A stretch of DNA of 64,000 nucleotides from Membranipora membranacea (Eukaryota > Bryozoa > Gymnolaemata > Cheilostomatida > Membraniporidae). The notes beneath the pieces are model-generated. The model ran no database searches. It saw nothing but the letters and a program-made list of their open reading frames with translations, and was not told the DNA's origin. Numbering within the stretch: position 1 is the first letter of the stretch; every line of letters starts with the position of its first letter. The DNA lies in assembly GCA_914767715.1 (NCBI GenBank), contig OU612072.1, positions 24,924,001-24,988,000 of the forward strand, written 5' to 3'. Shown in pieces: positions 22,301 to 34,502 of this stretch. The position numbers were made by a program, and so were the translations under genes.

Positions 22301-24600
22301 GCAAATGTGGTGATCCCAAATATTCAATCCGGAGGATTGAAAAGATATTTTGCCTAGACCAGGACTATAAGGGGATTTAACTTATTTGTTTGGATAGTAC
22401 TTTCTTGCTACCTGATTGAGAGATAGGGAATCAGATTTTACCATTAGAGATAGACATATGCCAAAAGGGTATTATGCAGAGTGGACAAGAAAATCTAATT
22501 CTTTAACACTGTAGGCAAAGATTATCAATAAGTCATTGATGTAGGCATTGAAGAGAAATCAAAGTTTTCATTGTAAACCTTTCATGTCTTGCGGGAGTGT
22601 GTCAATATTGAGTTGAGAATCCAAACTTTGAGGTCAGGTTTTACTATCAGTACCCACTCTACACAATAGCAAACCATTTCATTGTCATATTATAGTATTT
22701 TTGAGGTTTCTTTGAAGCCTAACATTCAATCATCACTGTTACTCTCCTATCAACAAGCTTGTGGTCTCCGTGGAAATATTGTTTTAACTGTAAGTTTAAT
22801 GACGCTATTCACAGATCTTCAGTAGCACATAGCGTCCTATGTACTCTTAAACCTCAGATATGCCAGCACCCGGTATCAGGCTTCATTAAACTTAAGCCTT
22901 TATCTTCTCCCACTCACAAAGAAATAATTTGTTGCTGATAGCCTTCCATTGTGGGGATGTTATTTATCTTTTTTTGTTGGTTTGTTATGAGTCGAGATTT
23001 GCGGTTTTACAGTTTGATAATAAGTGATGTTTGGAAATCTTTATTATAATCTGTAAGACAAAGGGCTAGATTAGGTTACAAAGGACAGCTGTGTGTAAGG
23101 TTGTGATAGAGTGGTGTTTCTCTTTCTATGGATTAGCCTTTCATCAAGTGTTGTTGTCCTATCATTTACAATTCTTTGTTTTAAAATTGCAAGACAAAAC
23201 AAGATGCTGTTTGGTCTTAGGAACAGAAACAATGTCTAGGGGCTTAGAATGGTCTGGTTAGATACTTGTACAACCCTGCAGAATTATAAACATTTTTATC
23301 AGCAATTTTACATGGCTCAGTTTGGGTGGTTTGTTGGTATAGGAGCTCAAGCAGTCAACGGCGGGCAAGAAGGGCTGGGCAGACAGGACTCTGGGCAGAC
23401 AGGTTGCATGTCAAATTGACCAGCAATGCAAACAGCATGACAAGAAAGCCGCTGGTTTATATTTTCCTAGTTGAATATCACCACACCATAGACATAACAA
23501 TATGTCTATGTACCATGCTATTCATTCCTAATCTATTGTTCCCAAAATGTCCCAGATGTTCCCTGATCAAGATATTGTACAATTGTTTCATCCCTGGGTT
23601 CACTAAATACGTTATTGACCAGCGATTAACGGTCATGACACGGTATAAAAATGTCACGGAATCAATAAAACTGCCAATACCCCAATTGTGCTAAGGGATA
23701 ATCTTATGCCATGCAGACCAAGTATAGTAAAACTGTGTGTGGTGCAAGGGGTAAGAAGTGCATAGCTTTCAGGTTATTACTCGGATTTGTTCGAACATTC
23801 TTTATGTTTTGGAGACAAATATCAGTTGTCAAGGAATTAAGACCTACATGACAGATTAATTAAGCATTAATCTGGTCAGCCACTCAGCTTAGGGTAGAAT
23901 CTCCCCTTTTCACTAATAGAAATAAAATAATTTCTGTATTTTGTCGTAAATGGGGATGGTGAGATGGGCAACGACCAATCTATTAGCGGGCTTGATATTC
24001 ACTGCCAGGCGATTGGTGCTGCAGGAGTTGTGGGTGCAAGTCCCACTGAGGGAACTTTCAAGTTTGATTTTCCATCCCCCAGCACCCTCGGGTGTATACC
24101 TCTCCAAAGCAAACATTGTTAGAGGAGCCCTGGAGTATCAATATCAGCCCACAGTGCTCTAATCATAGTTTTGATTTTGAGCCAAGGCTGAAATTAAATC
24201 AAACTGTTTTAGTGTTGCAAAAGATTTCCACTAATTAATTAGGAGATGTTTATGGAGCTCAAATGTTGCTAATTCATTCACAAAATGTTGTTTGATATTG
24301 TTGTTGTTCATGTCTTAGGCTTAAGCGCAGGTGTCCCGTTGGGTGCTTAATAATGGAAATAGCATTTGGACCAAACAAAGCCAAATGCTAATCCTTTGAT
24401 TATATGGTGCTGCAGAGCATGTTGTATTGTAGTTTTGGAACTGAGTCTTTCACTTATTAGCACTTAATTTCCCTGTCTCATTTCACATTTCTATTCAGAA
24501 TCATATTAACGACTGTAATTTGTAGCCTGCTTAATTTTTTCTTTTATTTGTGGCTTGTAAAATAAGCCCCTAATCCCAATTGTAATCTTACTGAAGGTAT
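19325..24600. other. long non-coding stretch
   Basis: No frame here combines length, splice signals and family similarity. The longest frames (about 116-122 codons at 19632 and 23326) have scattered composition and no domain. A weak tRNA-like T-arm palindrome (gtgggtgcaagtcccac) lies near 24027 but no full cloverleaf could be drawn. This may be upstream regulatory or intronic DNA of LHFPL2. Confidence 0.4.
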
Positions 24601-24631
24601 TTTAATCGAGCTCTCATTTTGTGCTTTGCAG

Positions 24632-24837
24632 GCCGCTAGGCAGCATTACTGAGACTAAAATTCAAAGCTGAGAGTAGCAAACTGACACTTGGATTTGATT
24701 GAAGATCTACTGTCGCACATCGTAACTACAATCTTGTCTGCAATAGAGCATAATTGAGTTGGCTAGCACCGCCCTGGGGCCTCTTGAATACCGCAATCCT
24801 TTGTTGTGTCTCTGAGATCGGCTACTTGGACTAAGCG
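24632..24837 (+). other. possible 5' UTR exon of LHFPL2
   Basis: A good acceptor (gtgctttgcag) precedes 24632 and a strong donor (CG|gtaagt) follows 24837, enclosing about 206 bp with no long frame. It lies about 0.8 kb upstream of the LHFPL2 start codon, and an acceptor-like 'tatacag' lies just upstream of that start at about 25572. Position and signals suggest a non-coding leader exon, but there is no transcript evidence. Confidence 0.25.
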
Positions 24838-25632
24838 GTAAGTGTCGTCAGCGCTCATCTTGAGTATCCTTTCCCATCCTCGAAATTACAGACCAGTCCT
24901 GTCTGCTAATAAATCTGAATATTGAGGGATTGTTTACTGCGTGAAATAATTCTTGTGGCCTGTGACAGGCTAGACCATATTTTACTCTGCCTTTGTCTCG
25001 TGGTATTTATTGCCAGGCCTAAAGTGAAATTTCTAAAATACTTGTGAATTTCAGTGAGCCTTACCAACTTGATAGATTTCATTCAAGCTTTTATGATCTG
25101 TGTTTCCTCAGTAGGCAAGATGATGCATGGATAACAATATGTATGTGTCAGCTAAAACTGAGCCATTTATAGCGACTGGCGACGTGACAACTTAAAATCC
25201 AGTGCAAATTTCCCTGTCATGGTCTGAGGATTTCCCAATATGAACCATGAATTCTACTTGTTATCTCTGAGTACTTCAGTGATAAAGAGGAGTCTAATTC
25301 TCTATGCAAATTTAGTCAAACTTTTTTCCCAGCTAACATAATAATTTTACGTCCGGATTTCCCAATTATTCATAACTTACCATCACAGAATTTGTCTGAT
25401 AAAATCTAGCCAATCACTTTTAGTCGATAGCGCTAATTATAATACTATCTATCATAATTTCATCATAGCACGATATCATTTTGTAGGATTTCCCAGGTGT
25501 AAGAAAAAGCATCTCAAGAGGATATAAAATCAATATCTGACAGCTGGATATAGTACTAACATCGGTATACAGCTGCTTCGGACTCCTATGAGTAAGAGAG
25601 ACAACTCGCTGTGAACTTGCGGACTCGTAGAC

Positions 25633-28600
25633 ATGGGGTGCTATGTCATAGTAACATGCCATTCCATGCTTTGGACCTTATTGACTGTAGCGACCACACT
25701 AGGTGCACTCTACTGTATCACATCAAACAACTGGCTCATAGGCTACGAGAGGCCTTACGGGGAATATAAACCGTCCCTCAATAAAAACTCTAGTCTAAAG
25801 AACTTAGTCAATGACAATGGTGGATACAGCGGCGCTCAGCAGCAAGGGGATACCCCAGTGGTAGATATGGAGGGCTATAGTGGATATAATATGCAAAAAC
25901 AGTTTACAAGACCTACATACTCCCCATCTATAGGTAAGTGCTTCCATTCCTAAAGCATCTGCAGCCCCATCCATCCACCTCTTTCTTTGACAAACCGATC
26001 ATGAGTCATGCACAGCCTGACACCATGTTCAAATGGTCGATGTTTACCTGGATGACTGGTATTGGCATTTCATTTGAGCACTTGAACCACAGTGTCCTGT
26101 ATGTAGGGACCTAGTATCAGTAACCTCGTCTCCTTTCCACTGGCGGTTACCTTTAAAGAGTTATTTTATACTCTATGTGAAAATATTATACCTCCACCAA
26201 AATTTGTTGCTGGGGATATCCAGGTCTACCAGATACTATAACATTTTTTAGTTCCGTAGAAAGAAATAAGAAATACACTTTCTGCATTTTGTCTGTTGTA
26301 TTAATTTTGAATCTATTGTTCTCATGCAAGAAATGACGGTTACTTTTGACCAAGTATGTAACTCTAAGTTGATTCTTGTAACATGAGAGTTGAGCTGGAT
26401 ACCTGAGACTTTGGCCGTGTTTTCTCTAAGGCTAGATGTATTCTTTTCCAGGGTTATATAACAGATGTATACGCCATCAGTCAGGTGGTAGAAGCGTGGA
26501 ATCATGTGCTTCCTTCGCATCCAGTATCGGCCAGGATAATGATCTCTTCCCTTTGGCCTGGCAGGTGAGTGATGCATTCTGGGATAATAATTAACTGACG
26601 TACACAATATAAACTAGGTGGCTGCTGATCATAATATAGAGAATTCAAAGGATACTTCAGATATGCAATCCTCCATCTAACATCGTCCAGAGTGACCTCA
26701 TAACATAGCCCAAGATAATCAAGTTATAGACTAAGATCATGTGAGGCTTTTTTAAAGTAATAGGGGTTTGTAAGTTTCTTGCTCTCCGTAGAGGTTATGA
26801 AGCGAGTACTCCGAATGCAGGCGAAGTGGAACACATACTTTACATAGTTTGTTCTGTACACTTAAATGTTATGCGTCATATTAGGGAGGAGTATACTAAG
26901 ACAAATTTTTGGTAATTGGTCATGCCAGCTCAGTACAACGCCTAGTGCACCAGTCATCATTCCCTAATCCTGAGCTAGTTCCCCGTGTGGTGAGAGGGAC
27001 AATCCCTGCCTAATGAAGCTGACGCAGCAGTCTATGTAAGCTAAGTGGGTCCACAATGATATACTTCATTGCTGTGTCATCATTGACGGGCTTGGTCCTC
27101 TTGCTACGGTCTTATTTTGATCTAGAATAGAGGCATGTTAACAAAATTCCCGCAATGCAAGTTTGAACTAGAATTCTCATTCCCATCAGGCGAATGACAT
27201 GACTTGTGTTTTATCACTGAACTGGACACATCGGGAATTCCAGAATATTGCATTGTTGGTTACTCGCCCTCTGTGCTACCACTTCAGTAGGGCAGGAACT
27301 GTTTTATCAGAAAACAGACAAAGTCTACAATGATCTTGTTCCCTAACCGCTTGCTGCATGGCGGTTCTTTATAACTTCACAGGAAACAAGCTGTAAATGT
27401 GTAGAGGCATCAAACTAGTGTGGAATTCATATCTATGGGTTGCAAGACAATCTTTCATTCTTGACTCAGTCCCCCTCATTGGATCATATAATTACTCAAA
27501 ACATAGGGCAGCAGAGGCCCATTCACTTTGGTCTTACCCACGCAGAGACTTACATAAATGAAGCCTTCTCGCAGTTTTACTTGTACTGCTAGAAGACAAC
27601 CCAGTGGTCAGCTGGAACACCTGAGCCATTTGTTTACTTTAATCAAGTGTACAAAAGGCACACGCCACTGCAAGCTAGAAACAAAAGTCTTAAAATAAAG
27701 CGAAACAAACTGCAAGCAAAGTTGTAAAAACCCAAAACACACGACCAGGTGTCCAAACTTACTCCGAGTTGTCTCAGTAAATAAATGAATCATTCTGTCA
27801 CATGTTAGCGCTGACCGTGCTGGCTTCTCAGGTGGAAAAATATAAACAAAGCAAGCAAAGCAGTGAATTTTCAACCTATGTGCACAATTTTGTATAGGAG
27901 TTGTCTCCCGATAAGATACAAATTCGTCTCTACTTGAGGCTTTAGGTTTTTGAGAAACTTCCTGAATTAATACTTCACCTCTTCACCAATTTCAACAATC
28001 ATTTTTCAATGAGATATCAAATATTGTCTGAATGTGTAACTTCTCCTCTATGGGTGGTTGAAGTATCGATGGGCATGAAGATACCAGAAATAGCACTAAC
28101 CTGTTGAGTAGTGTCAGCAATGAAACATCAATCCGTTCAGATTTAAAGCAAGATTTTTTGCCCAAATGGATCGTTAAAAAATAGTTGTTCTCCATTAATA
28201 ATATCATTTTCTCATTTTATTTCAGGCATCGTTAGTGCTCGCCGGAGTTGCCTCCCTCTTATTACTATTCACAATGATCTGTGCGATACTGAGCCTCTGT
28301 ATCAGAGATTTCTGTAGGAAAAGTCTCTTCACAATCTCAGGTCTCATACAAGTAGTATCAGGTAAGATTACGCCGTGTCAGGTCACAGCCAACCCTTAGT
28401 AGCATTCGGGATGGCGATTGCGGCCGCAAGCGGTAGTTAACCTGTGGCCGCGACCGCCATCCTGAATGCCATCAAGGGCTGGCTGTGTGTCAACTCAGAT
28501 CTGATGGGATTAGCAAACGCTAAACTCACCTAAGCTGAAGTTTAGTAAATAATAATATTTCTCTAAGCCCAGAACTATATAAACAGTAAATTGACTTGAC

Positions 28601-31600
28601 AAGCTTTGTTGGTGGTTCTTGTCGAAGCTTGTCAAGACAGGCTAATACACGGTTACAGTTTGGGGCTCAATCTGTGGTCAATCTCAATTCTAGGGGACCT
28701 TTTACACTCCTATTTTCTGTTCTGCCCTGATGTTCTACGCACATGGATTTTCACATGTTGCATTTTTCCCCTGTGAAAATTAAATTGATTAAAGTGTCAG
28801 AAAAAAGGAAACTTAACCTTCTCTCCTTGGCCAAACCAAAATATCATTTTCAGCGGATAAATCTCATTAAGTTGCTGTCAGGCAGCATTATATGTATGTA
28901 AATAGTTCCTACACTTGGTGATACACCAGTCCTCACTTGTAGCAACTGAAAATTTACAACAATTAATCAGTGTCAGGCACTTGGACATACCTGCCAGTAG
29001 TATGACAGCTGTATCATATGACATTGTGGCATAAGTCAGCGTTCAGAATGACAATAAATATGTGGTGTCTTGAGTTTTTTAAATTTCGATAGCCATTGAT
29101 ATTTTCATGAATGGCAAATGTGAAGCCATTTCTACTATAATATGGAATGTAATCAATGCCATGCACTCAAGTTGCTAGACACTACAGTGCAACTTCACTG
29201 CAACAATCTTGATACAGAGAAACGATAAATCTGAGGTGTATGTTATGTGTAGTGGAAACCAAGTGGATACTTAGATAAAATTAAGTGGCTAGACAGCCCT
29301 AAGTGTGCCGCCACTTAAAATTGCAAACTTACAAATTACAAACTTATGGTCTGATATTTTGTTTAGCAACCCAATTTTGATATCAGATGTATCTACCAGC
29401 CTTGTCACATGGCCACAAAAAAGTTTGGCAGCGTGACAAGGCCCTGTATCCCCCTGTCTCACCATTTATGTTGAGCAGTACTCCACTATGTAAGAGCAGC
29501 AACAGAATATAATGCAAACCAATCTGGTAACTGTAAATTGCTGAACAGGCCGAACGGACTGAACAGCTGAACATAATTTCTCAGACTAATATTATTATTT
29601 GTAATCATTTTTCTGGCTGACTATCACTTCTCAAACACATTCCTCCTAGCCAAACCATCATGAGTCGCCAAGTTCCTGTTGCCACCTAATACAGCAAATA
29701 AAGCAGTCATTTGCCAATCCTGACAAAATCTGATGGTGTTCTAGAAACTGGATACCAGAAACATTATCCAGCTCAACCTTCCACCTAGCCTAACAAGCTT
29801 TGTCCTAACAAGCTTTGTTATAGGGGGGGGCTACTTTCCATCCATTCACTAAGAAATTTTCTGTGAGCAAAATTGAAAGAAACCCAGGTGAATGCAAACT
29901 TAAAATAAATAAATTAATGAGCAGAATATAAAGCATTGTCCACGCTTACGCAAAATTAGCCAATCATGTAAAAAATCAAACAATAGTAGTCTGAGAAATT
30001 CTGTTCAGCTGTTCAGTCTGTTCAGCCTCTTCAGCAATTTACAGTTACCGAAACCAATCTGGGGAACCTGTTTACTATTGCAGAGAAAATTGAATTATAG
30101 GCAATTTTCTTTTTGGTGGATAAGGTTCTAGGTTAGACAGCATCTCATTTGTACTACCAACATATCTGGCCTTGTTTCCAAAGGTATAATGTCCTATCCA
30201 AAGTGTTTGCTCACTCAGTTCGCAGTACATCGGCTAATGCAGTCTTGCATCCTTAGGCCGTTTATGGGATGCAAAAGTTGTAGATCACAAAGCTCTGCGT
30301 GCAATCTAGTTTAGCTCCTTTAGATTGTCCTTAATTTTACTATAAAAAAGCTGCATCAGTTATTTTTCAATCAATAATTCTGACCTTAATTAATGTTGTC
30401 AGCTCAGATAGCTACACAGCGGCATCCTCTGCTACTGGTGATAAGTTGAGTGAATATGATTTTTGTACTTTGGTAAAGTTTGACCGACATATACACTAGA
30501 GGAGTAAATATAGACTAGGGGTTAGTTAAACTTCTTTGAAAGGTCTTGATGATAGCAAAGAATCTTTGCAAATAGCAAATAGGATACAAAATGTTAGGTC
30601 TTTAATCTGGCTATTTAAAGCCTGTCAAATGCGGCAACATTTCCTGCTTGTGAATACTTCACTCCTCTAAGGTAGGGTCACCACACAACCTCCGGCTGAG
30701 ATTAGTCAACAGAATGCTAAATGACCAACTCCAAAGCTAATACCTGCTGTTGTTTGCGTGGTGTAGCCTTAAACTCATCATCAAGTTAGGAGCAAAGGAT
30801 AAGAACTTTCGTTTTAGTATAAGTTGTTTGTGTGGTGCACTTTGGCTGTGGTCCTAATCAGAGCTCATAAACTAGTGGAGAGCTAATTGTAACAAGTTTC
30901 CGGTGACCAATCTAGCCCTAAAAACTTTAGCCAATCGATTTAACCCTCATTGGATCAATATTTTGTCAGTAAAGTGTTTCAACTCAAAAAAGGTAATTTT
31001 GGTCTATTAGATCACTGAACAGACAACTCCTAAATGTACTCTCCCATGAGGTGTAAAATTTTGAAATAAATCCTTCTCAGCGTGTGTTTAAGACAAGGGA
31101 CAAAGGTGATCACGTAATACCAGCGCTTTTAGACATACACTGATCTAAACACAGATATAATTATCCTTTGATCTCCTGGCGGCACATCTCGATGGTTTGA
31201 GCACAGTCATGATACAGGCTAAAAATCCAGGGTGGGTGAGTTAGGCTCTGGTCGACAGAGGTTTAACCGGACATATAGATGGGACATTTATGGTTCAAAT
31301 GGTCAAATACCTCACTGGATATTTAAAGATGTCTTTGCAGTGCATGCGTTCCAGCTGCTAAAAAGGCTACAGCTGTTTTTCTTTTGAATGGGTAGACCTA
31401 GAGACGCAATAAATATTGAAAAATAAAATTACAATTCATGTCCCATTCTGACTAAGCAATACATCGCCTTGAAGGGGAGGCTGCTATTTGGAGCTAAGTT
31501 TCCTCAGCTAGTAGAAACTTCCTGGCCCAGTAGTCAGCAGACTATAGCAGGGTTCAGACCCAGCACCTCCAACAGCCATGTGCGTTAGAGGGAAAACACT

Positions 31601-33311
31601 GAAACGACCCTTTTCTTAAGCATTCTTATTTCAGAGTCAGAGAAAAAACTAAAATAAATCACATCTCGCTATCAACAACGAATAAAGCATGAAAATATAG
31701 GCAATAAAAGGTAAATAAACTAATAAAGAGAAAATAAAATAAAAATCACCCTCCTGTCACTGAGAGGGCAACTCCAAAGTTTCAGTCAGTAAAAACTATA
31801 GGAGACCTTGCTCTTTGTATCCGACCATATAAATAAATAGAAATAATACTTCCATGTCTGAACAAAACAAATCTTTGTCAAAATGAATTGGTTAAACGCA
31901 ATTAAATAAATCTGCGAAATATTTGAAAAAATCTGTTGTTGCCAACAAATAATGCCTGTCTATTAACATTGTTGTTTTTTTGATAAATATTGCCCAACAT
32001 CATCATCATAATATATTTATGTCGCCTCCTACATTATCTATTCTTGTTTTAGGTCTCTTTATGTCGGTAGCTGTAGCTATATACCCAGTTGGGTGGTCCT
32101 CCGGTAAAGTCCGCTACTTCTGTGGTCCTGAGGCTGATGTATTCCAGAAGGACCAGTGTAGTATAGGTAAGATATTACCCATCCTCTGAGTTAAGTGTAC
32201 TATTTATCGGCATGCTGTCCTACACAGTGGTTGGCATTTGTTACATAATTTAATATTTTAATTCTCATGGGGAGTAAAAATTACATGAGAAGAAGTGCCA
32301 ATCTCGCTTAGGCTTGAAAAGCTAAATTTCAAGCAAGCCGTTAATTTTATGAAAATTCAAACCTTTGCCAGCCAAAATTAATTGCTAGCTAACATTAAGT
32401 CATCTGAAAGAAACTAAACTAAACTCAAGGTATTCACAACACTGATCCAGTCTCAGCTGCTACAGTGTCGATGTGTGATGAGCTGTGTTTGTCAGTCTCT
32501 CTTTTTGGCTCTGATTTGGCTTTTGTTGAAACCTCATGAGCCTGAAATGGTCGAAACATTGGACGAAAGATTGATTGTTTATCAAACTTACTTGTATATC
32601 TGCTCCAACTGGGGGGGGGGGGGTAAGGGTTGTCGGGCAGGTTAGCAAGAGTCTGGGGAGCTCAGCCAATTATTAAATCTACATGTCTCTTGCCTGAAAA
32701 TTTCTGATCTTCACATCTCAATGTAGTCTGAGCTCCCCAGACTCTTGCTCCCTCCCCGTACAACGGCCTCAATGAGTTATGTGAGCCCAGCTATCATAAT
32801 AACCACTGATCTCGTGATAAAATATCAGATAATATATCGCAATAATAAATATTAGATTAGATAAAAGTCAGGAGAATTTTGAATTTTGCAAACCTTATCT
32901 GAATTTGATATGTTAGGTTGATTGACTTTTTGTGTGTGTTAGGCTTCTGCAATCACTCAATAATAATTGGTAAAATTACTTCAAAAATGATAAAAAAGAA
33001 CGCAGCGGTGTGGTTAGTCAATGCATGAGAGCCAAGACTAGAGTGATGACCAACCGATCTAAGAAAACTGAGGCCACCCAGAAAACCATGCAGGGGAACT
33101 CAAACAAACCAAAGTCTATTGGACTATTATATCTGCTTTCTATATTAAGCCTTGTTTGTTTGTTTCAGGCTGGGCGTATATAGCACTGATTGTGTGTACA
33201 GTTCTAATATTCATGATTGGAATGTTATCAATAAAAGCAGACAGAGCCACATCTAAGGATGAGATAGAGGATGAGATCCTCGAAGGTAAACATCTCATCT
33301 GTGTCAGGTGA
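25633..33311 (+). CDS. LHFPL2: LHFPL2-type tetraspan membrane protein, five exons
   Basis: Exons are 25633-25933, 26452-26564, 28226-28361, 32053-32166 and 33169-33311, all with GT-AG introns and matching phases (1, 0, 1, 1), giving about 268 residues. The N-terminus MGCYVIVTCHSMLWTLL and the C-terminus DEILEGKHLICVR closely follow vertebrate LHFPL2 (MCHVIVTC..SMLWTLL, EEGKNLIC). Membrane spans fall at about residues 11-33, 141-164, 176-196 and 222-244. The first extracellular loop has the conserved W..G start and a cysteine pair (RCIR, ESCASF); the second loop has another pair (YFCG, DQCSIGWAY). The first loop is longer than in vertebrates because of a Gly/Asn/Tyr-rich insertion in exon 1. 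LHFPL proteins are claudin-superfamily tetraspans of the plasma membrane or endosomes. Exons 3-5 lie in tandem unit 1, and decayed copies follow downstream. Confidence 0.88.
28384..28487. mobile_element. palindromic MITE relative, intact in unit 1
   Basis: The ends cacagccaaccctta and agggctggctgtg, with an interior rich in ggccgc/gcggcc, match the 93-bp palindrome at 11682. The flanks tgtcaggt and tgtcaact are a degraded 8-bp duplication (units 2 and 3 have tgtcacct on the left, 7 of 8). It lies in the third intron of LHFPL2 and lacks the nested insertion seen in units 2 and 3. Confidence 0.75.
29526..30049. mobile_element. 524-bp MITE with TTCAGC-rich inverted ends
   Basis: The terminal inverted repeats are about 62 bp long: 29526-29587 starts GGTAACTGTAAATTGCTGAA, and its complement ends near 30049. 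They contain repeated 'ctgaacag' blocks. The direct repeat AAACCAATCT flanks it at 29516-29525 and 30051-30060. Unit 2 (about 43158) and unit 3 (about 54109) have the uninterrupted 'gcaaaccagtctgaggaac', so the insertion happened after units 1 and 2/3 diverged. It has no coding capacity. Confidence 0.8.
32611..32768. repeat. paired inverted 'AGTCTG' elements
   Basis: 32611-32666 starts with a 13-G run and contains gtcgggcagg..gcaagagtctggggagctcag. 32724-32768 is its inverted relative (agtctgagctccccagactc..tccccg.acaacggcctc). Unit 2 (45127-45292) and unit 3 (54224-54350) carry the same pair in diverged form, so it predates the duplications. It lies in the fourth intron of LHFPL2. Confidence 0.6.
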
Positions 33312-34210
33312 TCAAGGTGAAGGTCAAATCGAGTTGAGCTTCATGTCAGAGTTGCGATCTCTGATGCCCGTCAGAAGGAGTGGATTTCAGGCCATCGGCA
33401 ATATCTACCCCAATACCTTTGCCACTGCAGACATTTTCTAACAAATTGTTTGGTCACTCATGACATAAACAGCGGGGTCAACCTACTCTGATATGATAAA
33501 TTTTAGGGTTTCACCCGAGATGCTCATCAAAATTATTAAGAAGTTCAATAATTTGCTGAGCTCATTTTCATATGGCCATGCATGTATGCTTGCCACTCAC
33601 TGTATATAGTGCGTTAGATTGAGAAACAAAGAGCAAGAATCGAACCACAGTTTAAAAATCATCACCGCTATAGATATTTTTGTAAATACACGAGGCAAAG
33701 TAGAATCACTTTTCTTTTTCCTGTTTTTATACCACTGATCTTTCCAGTTTCTAAATGCCTACCATATTTTTATAATTACGTTTTATTATCTGACATTCCA
33801 TATCTTATATTTATCTTGACTGTTATAAAAATATAATTCAAACATTCTGAAACATAGTTTAATGATATATTCAGTCAAGCATAGAGGTGAGGTCGATCTC
33901 TCTCATGCCCAACTTGTATTTGTCTCTAAGGCTACAAGATTGTTGTGAATAGCCCTAGATCTTTGAGATGATTTGAAAAGTTTAAGACCACAGGGTGTTA
34001 TTGGCTGTGAATGATGGAAGGGTCAATTCGCAGTTTGATTATACTTTGAAGTCAGGAGATCCAATGCAATGGAGGTTAACAGGTGTGATTACGGTTGGAG
34101 TTGCCCTTTAGGTCCACTGCCTTGAAGTAGCGTCAGATTTTGTTTTATTTGATCAGCATTTATAAAATAAAAAGTTGAAAATATTTGTTTCTATTGATTC
34201 AGTGTCCAGT

Positions 34211-34502
34211 ATCAAACAAAGATCGCTTCTCGGCCTATTGGCTAAGATCAAAGTGTCACTGCCAATGGCCGATTAGTGCCAGTTCAGTTTTGGCAGCTTG
34301 CTGCACACTTATGATTAGGAGGTCCTCTATAGCCTCACCTCTAGGATGCATTCTAGTTTTCTAGAATGTATCACATTCTCAGTATGAGGATTAGGGCACC
34401 TTGCGTCTAGGGGCAGCCCAATCTTCTGTTTCTTAGCAAACAGAAACAAAGTTAACTGAAGTCCTCCTGCAGTTTGCGTGTAGGAAGGTGTTTATTGCAG
34501 AT
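34211..34502 (+). repeat. insertion with U2 snRNA-like head
   Basis: Positions 34222-34256 match the 5' end of U2 snRNA (ATCGCTTCTCGGCCT-TTGGCTAAGATCA-AGTGT) with about two differences. Further on, 'ggtcctctat' at about 34350 may echo the U2 'CGTCCTCTAT' segment. The whole block is absent from units 2 and 3, where 'cagtgtccagtgtctatcc' is continuous (46791 and 55876), so it is a unit-1-specific insertion of about 290 bp. It could be a SINE with a snRNA-derived head or a rearranged U2 retropseudogene. No distal snRNA promoter was seen, so a functional U2 gene is unlikely. Confidence 0.6.

Noticed and set aside
23326-23694. 122-codon + frame
   Set aside because: No splice context, no domain and mixed composition; length alone is not unusual in 64 kb of AT-rich DNA.
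24000-24050. Second tRNA-like sequence
   Set aside because: Only a T-arm-like palindrome (gtgggtgcaagtcccac) is seen; no convincing A box, anticodon arm or acceptor stem.
34222-34256. A functional U2 snRNA gene
   Set aside because: Only the 5' end matches; the Sm site and 3' stem-loops are not recognisable and no snRNA promoter is visible.
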